DNA from: Shewanella loihica PV-4
Lineage (GTDB): Bacteria; Pseudomonadota; Gammaproteobacteria; Enterobacterales; Shewanellaceae
DNA: 64,000 bases
Direction of reading: 5' to 3'
NCBI RefSeq assembly: GCF_000016065.1
Contig: NC_009092.1
Location: 2,790,001-2,854,000 of the forward strand
Positions 20,027-28,459 of the stretch are shown here, piece after piece; within the stretch, counting starts at the first letter, position 1; each line of letters opens with the position of its first letter. The position numbers and the translations under genes are program-made. A model generated the notes under the pieces. That model made no database searches. It saw nothing but the letters and a program-made list of their open reading frames with translations, and had not been told where the DNA came from.

Positions 20027-20458
20027 ATGAAAAAATTACTCTTTATCTTCATTTTATTCTTAACGGCCTGCAGCCCAGACTCGGAAACCGTGTCGGGCGT
20101 CATGACACCTGAGCAGGTCTCATTAGGATTCTTTCGCGCTATCTATGTCGACAGAGATGTCGAGAAGGCCAAGCAGTTTGTCGATGAGCCGATGCAGAAG
20201 GTGCTGTCGCACTACTATATCGCCGCCTCGGTGCAGCGCCACGTGTTAAACCTTTCCATGCGCGACGTGACCCTGGAGATCGAAGAGATAGATATCGACT
20301 TCTTCCGCAAATTTACCAAGGATGTCACGGTGATCGTCAAGATGACGGGACTCAAGGGCGGCCAACCTTGGATAGACGATCGCACCATACGCCTGCACAA
20401 GGTTAATAAACGCTGGGTGATAGTGGAAATTTTGCCGGAGAAAGGCAACCTCAACTAA
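20027..20458 (+). CDS. Small predicted lipoprotein of unknown function
   Basis: A 143-residue protein with a clear lipoprotein signal (MKKLLFIFILFLTAC, modified cysteine at 15). The mature part has an alpha-helical start (PEQVSLGFFRAIYVDRDVEKA) followed by alternating strands, a pattern like small NTF2-like or DUF4878-like folds; this is inference. An aspartate at +2 would retain it in the inner membrane, but the residue here is serine, which favours outer-membrane sorting. It is monocistronic and its last codons begin a degenerate repeat. Confidence 0.75.
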   Translation: MKKLLFIFILFLTACSPDSETVSGVMTPEQVSLGFFRAIYVDRDVEKAKQFVDEPMQKVLSHYYIAASVQRHVLNLSMRDVTLEIEEIDIDFFRKFTKDVTVIVKMTGLKGGQPWIDDRTIRLHKVNKRWVIVEILPEKGNLN

Positions 20459-20595
20459 GCGCTAGTCTCTTCAAGCCCTAATCTCAACAAGCACTGGTCT
20501 CAACAACCTCTTGTCTCAACCTGAGTGGCCGATGCCAGAGTTCTAGCTTTGGAGGCCTAGCTTTAGAGACAGACCTAGCTTAGAGATCGAGCCTA
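20450..20595. repeat. Degenerate ~16-base tandem repeats starting at the lipoprotein stop
   Basis: The last codons CTCAACTAA start a run of roughly 16-base units (beginning CTCAAC or CTCTTC, with AAT/GGT/TGT ends) through about 20526. A second set of CTAGCTTT-type units runs from about 20540 to 20595. Confidence 0.6.
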
Positions 20596-20650
20596 CACAC
20601 GGGCAATAGTGTCGCCCATAAAGCGGCAAAACAATTAGCGTCACAACCAC

Positions 20651-20681
20651 AAAAAAGAGCAGCCCTAGGGCTGCTCTTTCT
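20651..20681 (-). terminator. Terminator for the minus-strand mini-gene
   Basis: GAGCAGCCCTAGGGCTGCTC is a perfect 20-base palindrome. Read on the minus strand it is followed by TTTTTT, so it serves the mini-gene at 20754-20852. Confidence 0.85.
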
Positions 20682-20753
20682 GTCTGAAGACTCTCACCTT
20701 AACGCACCCAGTTAGACTCGGCACCTAAGTGAAAATTCAGTTTGGATATTTCC

Positions 20754-20852
20754 TTAATCCAAAAACGCTTCGTCATCCATCTCAACGGGTAATGACTCAA
20801 TTACTTCATCTTGTACTTGGTAATAAGCGCTCTCGTATTCACGGGCTTCCAT
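20754..20852 (-). CDS. Acidic 32-residue mini-protein
   Basis: A short frame, MEAREYESAYYQVQDE then VIESLPVEMDDEAFLD, preceded by CTGGAG five bases before the ATG and followed about 73 bases later by a perfect terminator on the same strand. It is strongly acidic and has no transmembrane segment. The combination of good ribosome-binding site and dedicated terminator supports a real gene, although no family is recognised. Confidence 0.6.
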   Translation of the reverse strand: MEAREYESAYYQVQDEVIESLPVEMDDEAFLD

Positions 20853-21188
20853 AACGACTCCAGATTTTTGTGTAGGGTACAGGCATGCTTTTTTATTGGT
20901 GCATTTTGCCTTGGGTATAAGCTGCAACTATCTGCTAACTCATGGGCGCTAGTGTAACACTAAAAAAGTGGGACTTACAGAAAACTTTCAGTATTGTGGC
21001 CACATTTAGCAAAAAAATGCCTAAAAGTGTCAATATTCAATGAACAGGGTGAAAGTCTTTCATTTTTTTACTGCTGCAAAAACTAAAAAACATTTTCTTT
21101 ACAATAAAACGATCTAATGACTCAAATGAGAACTGCTATCAATTAATTAATAGCGAATCGTTTGCGCAAGCAGGAGTGAGGTGATGCA
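20853..21188. other. AT-rich promoter interval
   Basis: About 335 bases between the divergent mini-gene and the 74-residue gene. It contains A/T runs and a TACAAT sequence near 21098, but no recognised operator. Confidence 0.4.
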
Positions 21189-21413
21189 ATGAACACGCTG
21201 ATCGAATTTGAGGCCCAAAGGCTAGCCGACCTGTTTACGCAGGGAGACACCTTATCTATCCACCTATTCATGGACTCGATGTCCATGCCCTTTGACGTAC
21301 AAGAGAAACTGTTTAACGAAATTTCGGCATTAAAAAACCTGGACCACCAACAGATAGCCCAGGTCATCGAATCTCACGGTCAGTCCTTGATTCAGGAACT
21401 CTACCGCTACTAA
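21189..21413 (+). CDS. Hypothetical 74-residue protein
   Basis: A small soluble protein, mostly predicted helical (FEAQRLADLFTQGDT, VQEKLFNEISALKNLD, QIAQVIESHGQSLIQEL), with no cysteine and no membrane segment. The ATG has AGGAGTGAGGTGATGCA upstream. The sequence looks like a genuine, conserved Alteromonadales small protein but I recognise no named family. Its last five codons (LYRY-stop) start a 15-base tandem repeat. Confidence 0.65.
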   Translation: MNTLIEFEAQRLADLFTQGDTLSIHLFMDSMSMPFDVQEKLFNEISALKNLDHQQIAQVIESHGQSLIQELYRY

Positions 21414-21458
21414 CTCTAACGCTAATAACTCTACCCCTACTAACTCTGCCGCTACAAA
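21399..21458. repeat. Four 15-base tandem units copying a gene end with its stop codon
   Basis: CTCTACCGCTACTAA (the end of the preceding gene) is followed directly by CTCTAACGCTAATAA, CTCTACCCCTACTAA and CTCTGCCGCTACAAA. The first three end in TAA in register. Confidence 0.9.
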
Positions 21459-21516
21459 CTAGAGGCTCATGGCTTGAATAGATCTGGCCATGAGCGCGGC
21501 TCATTAGCCCTATAGT

Positions 21517-22434
21517 TTATACTGCTTGGCGCTGACGATAGCGCAGCACCTTCAAGGCCTTGTCGGGATCTTTATCCAGGAATACCTCGGGATTAGCCAG
21601 CTGCTCAACAAACTCCAGCGTCGGACTCTGCTCTGCCACCTGCTGTTTGAGAAAATCTATGCCAAGCTCGGGCGCGTTGAGACACAGCAGGACTTCGCCT
21701 TGCGGCGCCAACAGTTGAGGCAGACGGCGCAGCAGGCGCGCATAATCCTTAGTCGCCACGAAGCTGCCGCGCTGATTACTCGGCGGATCGGCGATGATGA
21801 GATCATAAGGCCCCATCTTGGTTAGCTTGCCCCAAGACTTGAAGATATCGTGCCCCAGGAAGCGTGCACCATGGGGGAACTCGTTGAGCAGATGGTTCTG
21901 CTTGCCTATGGCTAACGCCCCCTTGCTCATGTCGATATTGACCACCTGATCCGCACCGCCCTGCAGCGCCATAACAGAGAAGCCGCAGGTATAGGCAAAC
22001 AGGTTGAGCACATTGGCCTGGGCGGCATTAGCCTTCACCCAGGCGCGCCCGGCGCGCATATCGAGAAACAGGCCATGGTTTTGCCCGCGCAGCAGATGGA
22101 TCTGAAAACGCGCCCCGTTTTCACTCACCAGATGTGGCTCAGGCACCTCACCATATAGCAGATGGGTCTGGGTCTGCCCAGCGCATCTGTGCTGGAATAC
22201 CAGGTTAAAGCCCTGCTCTCCCTGCTCTTCTCTCCAACGCGCCTGAATCGCCTGAGTTAGCTCCTCAAGCGCCGCCTCATCGATCTCTTTGAAACTGGTG
22301 AGCAGGAGCACAGGGGGAAACCAGTCGAGACACAGATGCTCGGCGCCCTCATAACGACCACCACGGCCATGGAACAGCCGCTCGGCCTCGTCAGAGAATT
22401 GCACCTGCTGTATTGCTTGCTTAAATGACTCCAT
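21517..22434 (-). CDS. SAM-dependent methyltransferase, RlmI/RlmK-like
   Basis: A 305-residue protein. The second half is a class I methyltransferase with the SAM loop VLNLFAYTCGFSVMAL (about residues 144-159), VVNIDMSKGAL, and the catalytic-type IIADPPS motif near residue 221. These features are typical of the RlmI/RlmK rRNA cytosine/guanine methyltransferases. It lacks the N-terminal PUA domain of RlmI (396 residues in E. coli), so it is a shorter relative; the RNA target is not known. It follows the AI-2E-family gene on the same strand. Confidence 0.8.
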   Translation of the reverse strand: MESFKQAIQQVQFSDEAERLFHGRGGRYEGAEHLCLDWFPPVLLLTSFKEIDEAALEELTQAIQARWREEQGEQGFNLVFQHRCAGQTQTHLLYGEVPEPHLVSENGARFQIHLLRGQNHGLFLDMRAGRAWVKANAAQANVLNLFAYTCGFSVMALQGGADQVVNIDMSKGALAIGKQNHLLNEFPHGARFLGHDIFKSWGKLTKMGPYDLIIADPPSNQRGSFVATKDYARLLRRLPQLLAPQGEVLLCLNAPELGIDFLKQQVAEQSPTLEFVEQLANPEVFLDKDPDKALKVLRYRQRQAV

Positions 22435-22497
22435 CTAACGCTATTTACCTATTACTTTATGCTTTAACTAATGCTATTTGCTTTATCGAATAATGAA

Positions 22498-23667
22498 CTA
22501 CTTTTCCACGTCGGCTTGTTCGCCGGCATCGGTTTGCTTGCTGGCCTTGCCACTTACCTGAGCATCGGCGTTAACCTGTACCTCAGCGTTAACCTGTACC
22601 TTGGCATTAACCTGTGCATCGGCGTTAACCAGGGTCTCATCGACGCGATCGGCCAGTAAGATGGCCAGCCAACCACCGCTCTGACTCGACTCTAGCGCTA
22701 TCTTGACGATCATGGTCAGCGGCACAGAGAGCAACATGCCCACAGAGCCCAGCAGCCAGCCCCAGAAGATCAAGGAGAGGAACACCACCAGGGTCGAGAG
22801 TCCCAGGCCGCGCCCCATATATTTGGGCTCGACGATATTCCCCATCACGGTATTGGTCGCCAGATAGAGCAGCGCCGTGCCCCCCGCCCCCGCAGGGCCG
22901 AGTTGAATAAAGGCCAGCAGCACAGGCGGAATCGCGGCGATGATAGAGCCTATGTTGGGAATATAGTTAAACAGGAAGGCGACAACGGCCCAGAGCAAGG
23001 CGTAATCGACGCCCATCAGCGCCAAGCCCGTCCCGACCACCACGCCGGTCCCCACGCTCACCAACGTCTTGATCACCATATATTGGTTAACTGACTGCAG
23101 GAACTTGTCTATCTGCTTGATGCGCATGTCAGGATCGTCCAGCGCGAAATGCAGCTTCTTGGGCAAGTCCTGAGCCTCAAACAACATAAACACTACGGTC
23201 AGAATGATCAGAAACAGGTTAGCCATCACGCCGCCGACACTGGACAACATGTTGGTGGTCATCGACAGCGCAATACCCGGGTCGAAATAGGCCAAGATCT
23301 GCTCCTTGGAGACCTCGATATTCAGCGCCTGTAACTTGGTCAATACCCAGGAAAACTGCTCCACCAGCTGATCCCGATAAAGGGGCAACTGACGGGAAAA
23401 TTCGTTGATTGAGCTCCCCACCAAGGAGGCCAGCCAGAGCCCCATCAGCACGATAAATACCATCATGATGGCCACCGCCAATGCGCGGGGCAGCTTAAGG
23501 CGGGTCATGCCATTGATTGCCGGGTTGCAGATCACCGCAATAAAGGCCGACAACACAAAGGGAACCACGATAGGGCTGGCGGCTTTTATCCCTGCCAGAA
23601 TCACGACGATAAACGCCATGATGGCAAAGCCTTTAAACGCGACCCCCTGATTATCAAATCGAGTCAT
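22498..23667 (-). CDS. AI-2E family (PerM/UPF0118) membrane transporter with repetitive tail
   Basis: A 389-residue polytopic membrane protein. Seven to eight hydrophobic segments and the family's signature IPNIGSIIAAIPPVLLAF and GNIVEPKYMGRGLGLS are present. Members export small molecules or act as Na+/H+ antiporters; the substrate is unknown. The last ~45 residues form a polar cytoplasmic tail with repeats of VNADAQ/VNAKVQ type, encoded by 18-base repeats. The start ATG at 23667 has AAGGACTTTATTTAG upstream. The gene is divergent from folX. Confidence 0.85.
   Translation of the reverse strand: MTRFDNQGVAFKGFAIMAFIVVILAGIKAASPIVVPFVLSAFIAVICNPAINGMTRLKLPRALAVAIMMVFIVLMGLWLASLVGSSINEFSRQLPLYRDQLVEQFSWVLTKLQALNIEVSKEQILAYFDPGIALSMTTNMLSSVGGVMANLFLIILTVVFMLFEAQDLPKKLHFALDDPDMRIKQIDKFLQSVNQYMVIKTLVSVGTGVVVGTGLALMGVDYALLWAVVAFLFNYIPNIGSIIAAIPPVLLAFIQLGPAGAGGTALLYLATNTVMGNIVEPKYMGRGLGLSTLVVFLSLIFWGWLLGSVGMLLSVPLTMIVKIALESSQSGGWLAILLADRVDETLVNADAQVNAKVQVNAEVQVNADAQVSGKASKQTDAGEQADVEK
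22562..22633. repeat. Four 18-base tandem repeats in the coding tail
   Basis: On the plus strand the units are GCATCGGCGTTAACCTGT, ACCTCAGCGTTAACCTGT, ACCTTGGCATTAACCTGT and GCATCGGCGTTAACCAGG. They keep the frame and encode the six-residue V-N-A-x-x-Q pattern. Confidence 0.9.
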
Positions 23668-23742
23668 CTAAATAAAGTCCTTCTGAATTACCCATAATAT
23701 TGATAGGCTTAACTTAAATCTTACACAAGAAAAATTACGATC

Positions 23743-24108
23743 ATGAAACCAGAAATCGCCATCATTCGAATTAAAAATCTCCGTCTTCGTACCTACATTG
23801 GCATCAAGGAAGATGAGATCAACAACAAACAGGACGTCACCATCAACGCAGAAATCCATTACTGCGCCGCTAAGGCCCGTAACAGCGATAACATGCAAGA
23901 CGCCCTGAATTATCGCACGATAACGAAAAAAATCATTGCTTTAGTTGAAAACAATCGCTTCTCACTGCTCGAACACCTCACGGATCAGGTGTTAAGCATT
24001 GCCAGCGATCATGAATGGGTCGATTTCGCCTCGGTCGAGATAGACAAGCCCCATGCCCTGAGATTTGCCGATTCGGTCTCGATGCAGCTCTGCTACCAAA
24101 AGGGCTAA
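23743..24108 (+). CDS. folX: Dihydroneopterin triphosphate 2'-epimerase
   Basis: A 121-residue protein of the FolB/FolX family. The N-terminus [19 protein letters not shown] and the segments [22 protein letters not shown] and [13 protein letters not shown] align closely with E. coli FolX (120 residues) rather than FolB. It epimerises 7,8-dihydroneopterin triphosphate; FolX also feeds monapterin synthesis. As in E. coli it is followed by yfcH. Confidence 0.93.
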   Translation: MKPEIAIIRIKNLRLRTYIGIKEDEINNKQDVTINAEIHYCAAKARNSDNMQDALNYRTITKKIIALVENNRFSLLEHLTDQVLSIASDHEWVDFASVEIDKPHALRFADSVSMQLCYQKG

Positions 24109-24204
24109 GCCTCACCCATTCCCTAATTACCTGCCGCCTAAAAGTGATCCGAATCCCTCGCTATGGTGTATATTTTTGATATCCCCTAAAAAATTGGAGT
24201 CGGC

Positions 24205-25134
24205 ATGCGGATTTTGATCACCGGCGGAACCGGATTCATAGGCAAGGCCTTGGTGAAGGCCTTGGAAGGCGAACATCAACTCACCTTGCTCACCCGCTCG
24301 GCCGGCAAGGCCCACCTCACCCTTGGCAACCAACATAAGTTACTGGGTAACCTCAGCGCCCTGGCCAATCTCGACGGCTTCGATGCCGTCATCAACCTGG
24401 CGGGCGAACCCATTGCCGATAAGCGCTGGAGCCTGGAGGTAAAGCAGAAGATCTGTGACAGTCGCTGGGATACCACAGCGCGTCTGGCCAAACTCTTCGA
24501 GGCCAGCAAGACGCCGCCTAAGGTCTTCATCAGCGGCTCTGCCATCGGCATCTATGGCGATCATGACAAGCAGGTGCACCTGGATGAGAGTTTCGACCTC
24601 GCCCACTTCAAAGACACAGGCAAGGAGGAGAAATTCCCCCATAGCGTCTGCGCCAAATGGGAAGAGTTAGCCCTGCAGTGCCAAGGGCTGACCCGAGTCT
24701 GTGTGATGCGTATCGGCCTGGTGCTCGGTTTAAACGGCGGCGCGCTGAAGAAGATGTTGCTGCCCTTCAAGCTGGGCGCTGGCGGCGTGGTGGGCTCGGG
24801 CAAACAGGGGATGAGCTGGATCCACAGAGAAGATCTTATCGCTATCATACTGTTTCTGTTAAATAACGAGCAGTGCCAGGGGATCTATAACGCCACCGCC
24901 CCTAACCCGGTCAGCAATCGCGAATTTACCAACTCTTTGGGCACCGCCCTGAGCCGCCCCACCCTGCTGCCTATGCCTGCCCCTATCCTAAGCCTGGCCT
25001 TAGGTGAGATGTCTCAGCTCTTGCTTGAAGGCCAATATGTCTACCCCGATCGGCTAACCCAGGCGGGCTTTAGTTTTCACTACACTCATCTGGATGACGC
25101 GCTGACAAATCTATTTGGCGCCTCCAAAAGCTAA
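24205..25134 (+). CDS. yfcH: TIGR01777-type NAD(P)-binding epimerase/oxidoreductase
   Basis: A 309-residue extended SDR protein with the Rossmann motif ITGGTGFIG at the N-terminus, VINLAGEP, the SGSAIGIYGD segment and a C-terminal domain (LPMPAPILSLALGEMSQLLLEGQ, quoted in part) typical of the YfcH/TIGR01777 group. The reaction is unknown. It lies downstream of folX as in E. coli and starts at an ATG with GGAG ahead. It is followed by a long stop-adjacent repeat. Confidence 0.9.
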   Translation: MRILITGGTGFIGKALVKALEGEHQLTLLTRSAGKAHLTLGNQHKLLGNLSALANLDGFDAVINLAGEPIADKRWSLEVKQKICDSRWDTTARLAKLFEASKTPPKVFISGSAIGIYGDHDKQVHLDESFDLAHFKDTGKEEKFPHSVCAKWEELALQCQGLTRVCVMRIGLVLGLNGGALKKMLLPFKLGAGGVVGSGKQGMSWIHREDLIAIILFLLNNEQCQGIYNATAPNPVSNREFTNSLGTALSRPTLLPMPAPILSLALGEMSQLLLEGQYVYPDRLTQAGFSFHYTHLDDALTNLFGASKS

Positions 25135-25222
25135 AGTCTTACCCCTCGAGCCTTAAAGGCTTAAACCCTGAACCTTGAGCCTTGAGCCTTGAGCCTTGAA
25201 CTTTGAACTTTGAACTTTGAAC
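25132..25222. repeat. 7-base tandem repeats after yfcH
   Basis: After the TAA the sequence becomes imperfect CCTTAAA/CTTAAAC units, then several CCTTGAG units, then CTTTGAA units, ending at about 25222. Confidence 0.75.
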
Positions 25223-25268
25223 TAGCGGCGCGCTAACCACTCGCGCCGCTCTGCTCTTTTACTTCCCG

Positions 25269-27719
25269 CTAGCCCTGCAGGAGTTGTCGACAGGACTTCT
25301 GCAATAGCTGACGACAACGCCAGGTGCCGAGCAGCGCGACGATGGCCGCGCCGGCAAGCGGCGCCAACAGCCACCAGTCCCAATGCATATAGACCACCAG
25401 CTCAAACACCTGGGTCTTCAGCAGGTAGATGGTAAACTCGGCGACTATGGCGGCAAGCAGGCCGGCGATCAGCCCAAGCAGGGCAAACTCCAGTGCGGTG
25501 GCCATACGCAGCAGCCAGCCAGAGGCTCCGAAGGTGCGCAGTACCGCCAGCTCGCGCTGACGCGTCGCCATTCCCGCCTCGGTCTGCGCTATCATCACCA
25601 GGCTGCTGGCCAGCAGGACCAGTACCAGCACCAGGGTCAGCGACAGGGAGACCTGATCGATGATCTGCCTAAGCTGCTTCACCATGGCGCCGACATCTAT
25701 GATGGATACCGTGGGGAAGCGTTTGATCAACTCGATCACCATAGGTCGCTTGCTATCGTCCAGATAGAAGCTGGCCATAGAGGTATAGGCAAAGGGCGCC
25801 AGGGCGTCGGGGTGGAAGATCATGAAGAAGTTAGGCTGCATCGTCTCCCAGTGTACGGCGCGAATGCTGGCAACTTTCACCGTTAGCGGCTGATTGTCGA
25901 TCACATAACTGAGCTCATCCCCCAAGCCTATGCCGAGACGCTCGGCCACGCCGGACTCCACCGACACCTCATCGGCCTTTTGGTTAAAGTGACCCGATAG
26001 CAGCTCGTTATTGGGTGGCAGAGAGGTACGCCAGGTCAGATTCAGCTCGCGGGAAATCCCTACTCGGCCTTGGGCCCCCTCATCTGCCTGCTCGGCAGAG
26101 ATCAGCTTCTCGCCATTGATCGCCACCAGACGGCCACGGATCACTGGATAGATATCGGTCGCCTTGACGCGGTTGTCGCTAAAATAGGCCTCCAGCGGCG
26201 CCTGCTCCTCGGGCGCTATGTTGACCAGGAAGTAGTTGGGCGACTGTTCGGGCAGCTGTTTATGCCACTCATCGAGCAGGTCTTGCCTAAGCGCTATGAT
26301 GGTCAGCAGCAACACCAGGGCGCTGCTAAAGCCCACAAGCTGCACCGCATTTTGCCTGGCGCGGCGTCTGAGCCCCGCCAAGGCCAGCTGCATAGGGTTG
26401 GTGGTCTTCATGCCTACGCTGTGACCGGCGCGGATCAACAAGAAACCAAACAGACTCAGCAAGACACCGAGCAACATCACGGCAGCAACCACGGTTAGGG
26501 TGAGCACCAGACTCTGTGAGTAAAGATACCCCAGCAGTGCCATCGCCGATAGACTAAGCACCAGGTGCAGCCACATCCCCAGCTGAATTCCTTCTAGCTG
26601 GCGCTGCAACACCCTAAGGGGCGGAATGGCCAGCAGTCTCATCAGCGGATAGGCCGAGAACATGAAGGCCGAGATAAGCCCAGTGGCGACCCCTAAGGCG
26701 ATAGGCCTAAACAGCGGCGGCGAGTACGCCGAGATCGAGGCTGGCAGATAGGCGCTGATCAACGTATCAAGCAGGAAACCGCCGATGAGCCCCAATGCGA
26801 TACCCGCAAGGGTGACCAACAGCAGATGCAGGCCAAAGAGAATACGGATCTGACGGCTGGAAGCGCCGAAGGTCTTGAGCATGGCCACCACGTCGAAATG
26901 GCGCTGACAGTAGCGCTGGGCGGCGATCCCTATGGCGGCGCAGGCAAGCGCTATCCCCAGCAGGCTGGCGAGCAGCAAGAAGCGCTCGGCCCGTTTGACC
27001 GCACCAGCGATGGGCGAATCCCCCGACTGCACATCGACCCAGCGCTGACTGTTGTTAAGCAGCGGCTTAACTTCGGCCTCGAAGGCCTTGAGCTGGTCAG
27101 CCTCTCCAGCGAACTGATGGATATAACTCACCCGGCTGCCAGGTTGAATCACCCCAGTCTTGGGCACATCTTGAAGTCGCATCAGCACCACGGGCGATGA
27201 AGCGAAGGGATTAAAGCCCGCATCGGGCAGCCTGGCTATCTCGGCGCTCAGGCTGAAGTTGGCATTACCTAGCTCGAGCTGCTTGGGATAACCCAAGATC
27301 CCCCCCAGGCGGGTCTCGTACCAGAGCTGGTCCGCCTTGGGCAGCTTATCGGTCGGGCCATCGCTCAGCTCTATCACGCCTTTTAAGGGGTAACCTTCGC
27401 CAACCGCCTTTACCGTCACCAACTGAAAGGCATCACCTGCATAAGCCATGGAGTTAAACTGCATGCTGGCAACGTGTCTGAGCCCCAGCGCATCGGCCTT
27501 GGCTAAGATCTTGTCATCCAGCGGAACCGGCGAATTGATGATGCGATCGGCGGCGATAAACTTAGAGGCCTGGCCATTAATGGCCAGCTGCAGGCGCTCG
27601 CTCACCCGCGCAAGGCCAGATACCGAAAAGACCGCCAGGGTGATCGCCAATATGATGAGTAACAGCTGTCCCTGCAGCAGCTCTCGTTTAAACAACTTCC
27701 ATGCGATGCGAGACTCCAT
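25269..27719 (-). CDS. ybbP: ABC transporter permease, YbbP/FtsX family
   Basis: An 816-residue membrane protein. It contains an N-terminal transmembrane helix, a periplasmic MacB-like domain (~50-240), a four-helix FtsX block (~250-430), a second periplasmic domain (~480-690) and a final FtsX block (SLTLVLVLVLLASSLVM onward). This double-FtsX architecture and size match E. coli YbbP (804). Its ATG shares one base with the stop of the ATPase gene (TAATG), so translation is probably coupled. Next to tesA as in E. coli; envelope lipid or toxic-compound transport is suggested for the family, unproven. Confidence 0.92.
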   Translation of the reverse strand: MESRIAWKLFKRELLQGQLLLIILAITLAVFSVSGLARVSERLQLAINGQASKFIAADRIINSPVPLDDKILAKADALGLRHVASMQFNSMAYAGDAFQLVTVKAVGEGYPLKGVIELSDGPTDKLPKADQLWYETRLGGILGYPKQLELGNANFSLSAEIARLPDAGFNPFASSPVVLMRLQDVPKTGVIQPGSRVSYIHQFAGEADQLKAFEAEVKPLLNNSQRWVDVQSGDSPIAGAVKRAERFLLLASLLGIALACAAIGIAAQRYCQRHFDVVAMLKTFGASSRQIRILFGLHLLLVTLAGIALGLIGGFLLDTLISAYLPASISAYSPPLFRPIALGVATGLISAFMFSAYPLMRLLAIPPLRVLQRQLEGIQLGMWLHLVLSLSAMALLGYLYSQSLVLTLTVVAAVMLLGVLLSLFGFLLIRAGHSVGMKTTNPMQLALAGLRRRARQNAVQLVGFSSALVLLLTIIALRQDLLDEWHKQLPEQSPNYFLVNIAPEEQAPLEAYFSDNRVKATDIYPVIRGRLVAINGEKLISAEQADEGAQGRVGISRELNLTWRTSLPPNNELLSGHFNQKADEVSVESGVAERLGIGLGDELSYVIDNQPLTVKVASIRAVHWETMQPNFFMIFHPDALAPFAYTSMASFYLDDSKRPMVIELIKRFPTVSIIDVGAMVKQLRQIIDQVSLSLTLVLVLVLLASSLVMIAQTEAGMATRQRELAVLRTFGASGWLLRMATALEFALLGLIAGLLAAIVAEFTIYLLKTQVFELVVYMHWDWWLLAPLAGAAIVALLGTWRCRQLLQKSCRQLLQG

Positions 27720-28459
27720 TAACTCGCCTCCGCTGCGCTCGAACGGGCCATCTCTTGCTCGCCGCTGTTGTCAGTTTCGCTCATCACCTCACTTAACTGC
27801 CCCGCCTGCATGTTCAGGCGGCGCTGACAACGATTGGCCAGCTGGAGATCATGGGTCACCAGCACCAGGGTGGTGTCACTCTCGCGGTTGAGCTCAAACA
27901 GCATGTCCGCCACCCTGTCGCTGTTGGCCCCATCCAGGTTTCCCGTCGGCTCGTCGGCAAACAGCACCTTAGGCTCACAGATGAAGGCCCTGGCGATGGC
28001 GACACGCTGCTGCTCGCCGCCTGAGAGCTGGTTGGGGAAATGGTTGAGTCTGTGGCTTAGGCCCACACGCTCGAGCATCTGCTGCGCCTTCTGCTTGGCG
28101 TTACTGATCCCAGATAGCTCGGCCGGTAGCATGACGTTCTCCAGGGCGTTGAGGGTATCGACCAGCATGAAAGACTGAAAGATAAAGCTGACTTTCTGTT
28201 TACGCAGTGCGGCCTTGCCTTCCTCATCCAAACCATTGAGGGTCACGCCATCGAGGACTATCTCCCCCTTGGTGGGCGAGTCGAGCGCCGCCAGCAGTCC
28301 GAGCAGGGTCGACTTACCCGAACCCGAGGGGCCAAGAATCGCCACACTCTCCCCCGACTTGACATCCAGATTGATGCCATTGAGGATAGTAAGCTCTCCC
28401 TCTTGGGTAGTTACCGATTTATAGAGATCACTGACCTTGATAGCACTATTTTCTAACAT
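27719..28459 (-). CDS. ybbA: ABC transporter ATP-binding protein, YbbA/LolD family
   Basis: A 246-residue ATPase with Walker A GPSGSGKSTLL (~41-51), the signature LSGGEQQRVAIARA, Walker B VLFADEP and the switch histidine in LVTHD. It partners YbbP in an inner-membrane extrusion-type transporter. It overlaps the divergent tesA frame by 23 bases if the tesA frame is read from its TTG. Confidence 0.95.
   Translation of the reverse strand: MLENSAIKVSDLYKSVTTQEGELTILNGINLDVKSGESVAILGPSGSGKSTLLGLLAALDSPTKGEIVLDGVTLNGLDEEGKAALRKQKVSFIFQSFMLVDTLNALENVMLPAELSGISNAKQKAQQMLERVGLSHRLNHFPNQLSGGEQQRVAIARAFICEPKVLFADEPTGNLDGANSDRVADMLFELNRESDTTLVLVTHDLQLANRCQRRLNMQAGQLSEVMSETDNSGEQEMARSSAAEAS

Noticed and set aside
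25383..25886. Long glutamine/histidine-rich plus-strand frame inside ybbP
   Set aside because: It is a shadow of the permease gene; composition is what antisense of a leucine/alanine-rich membrane protein gives.
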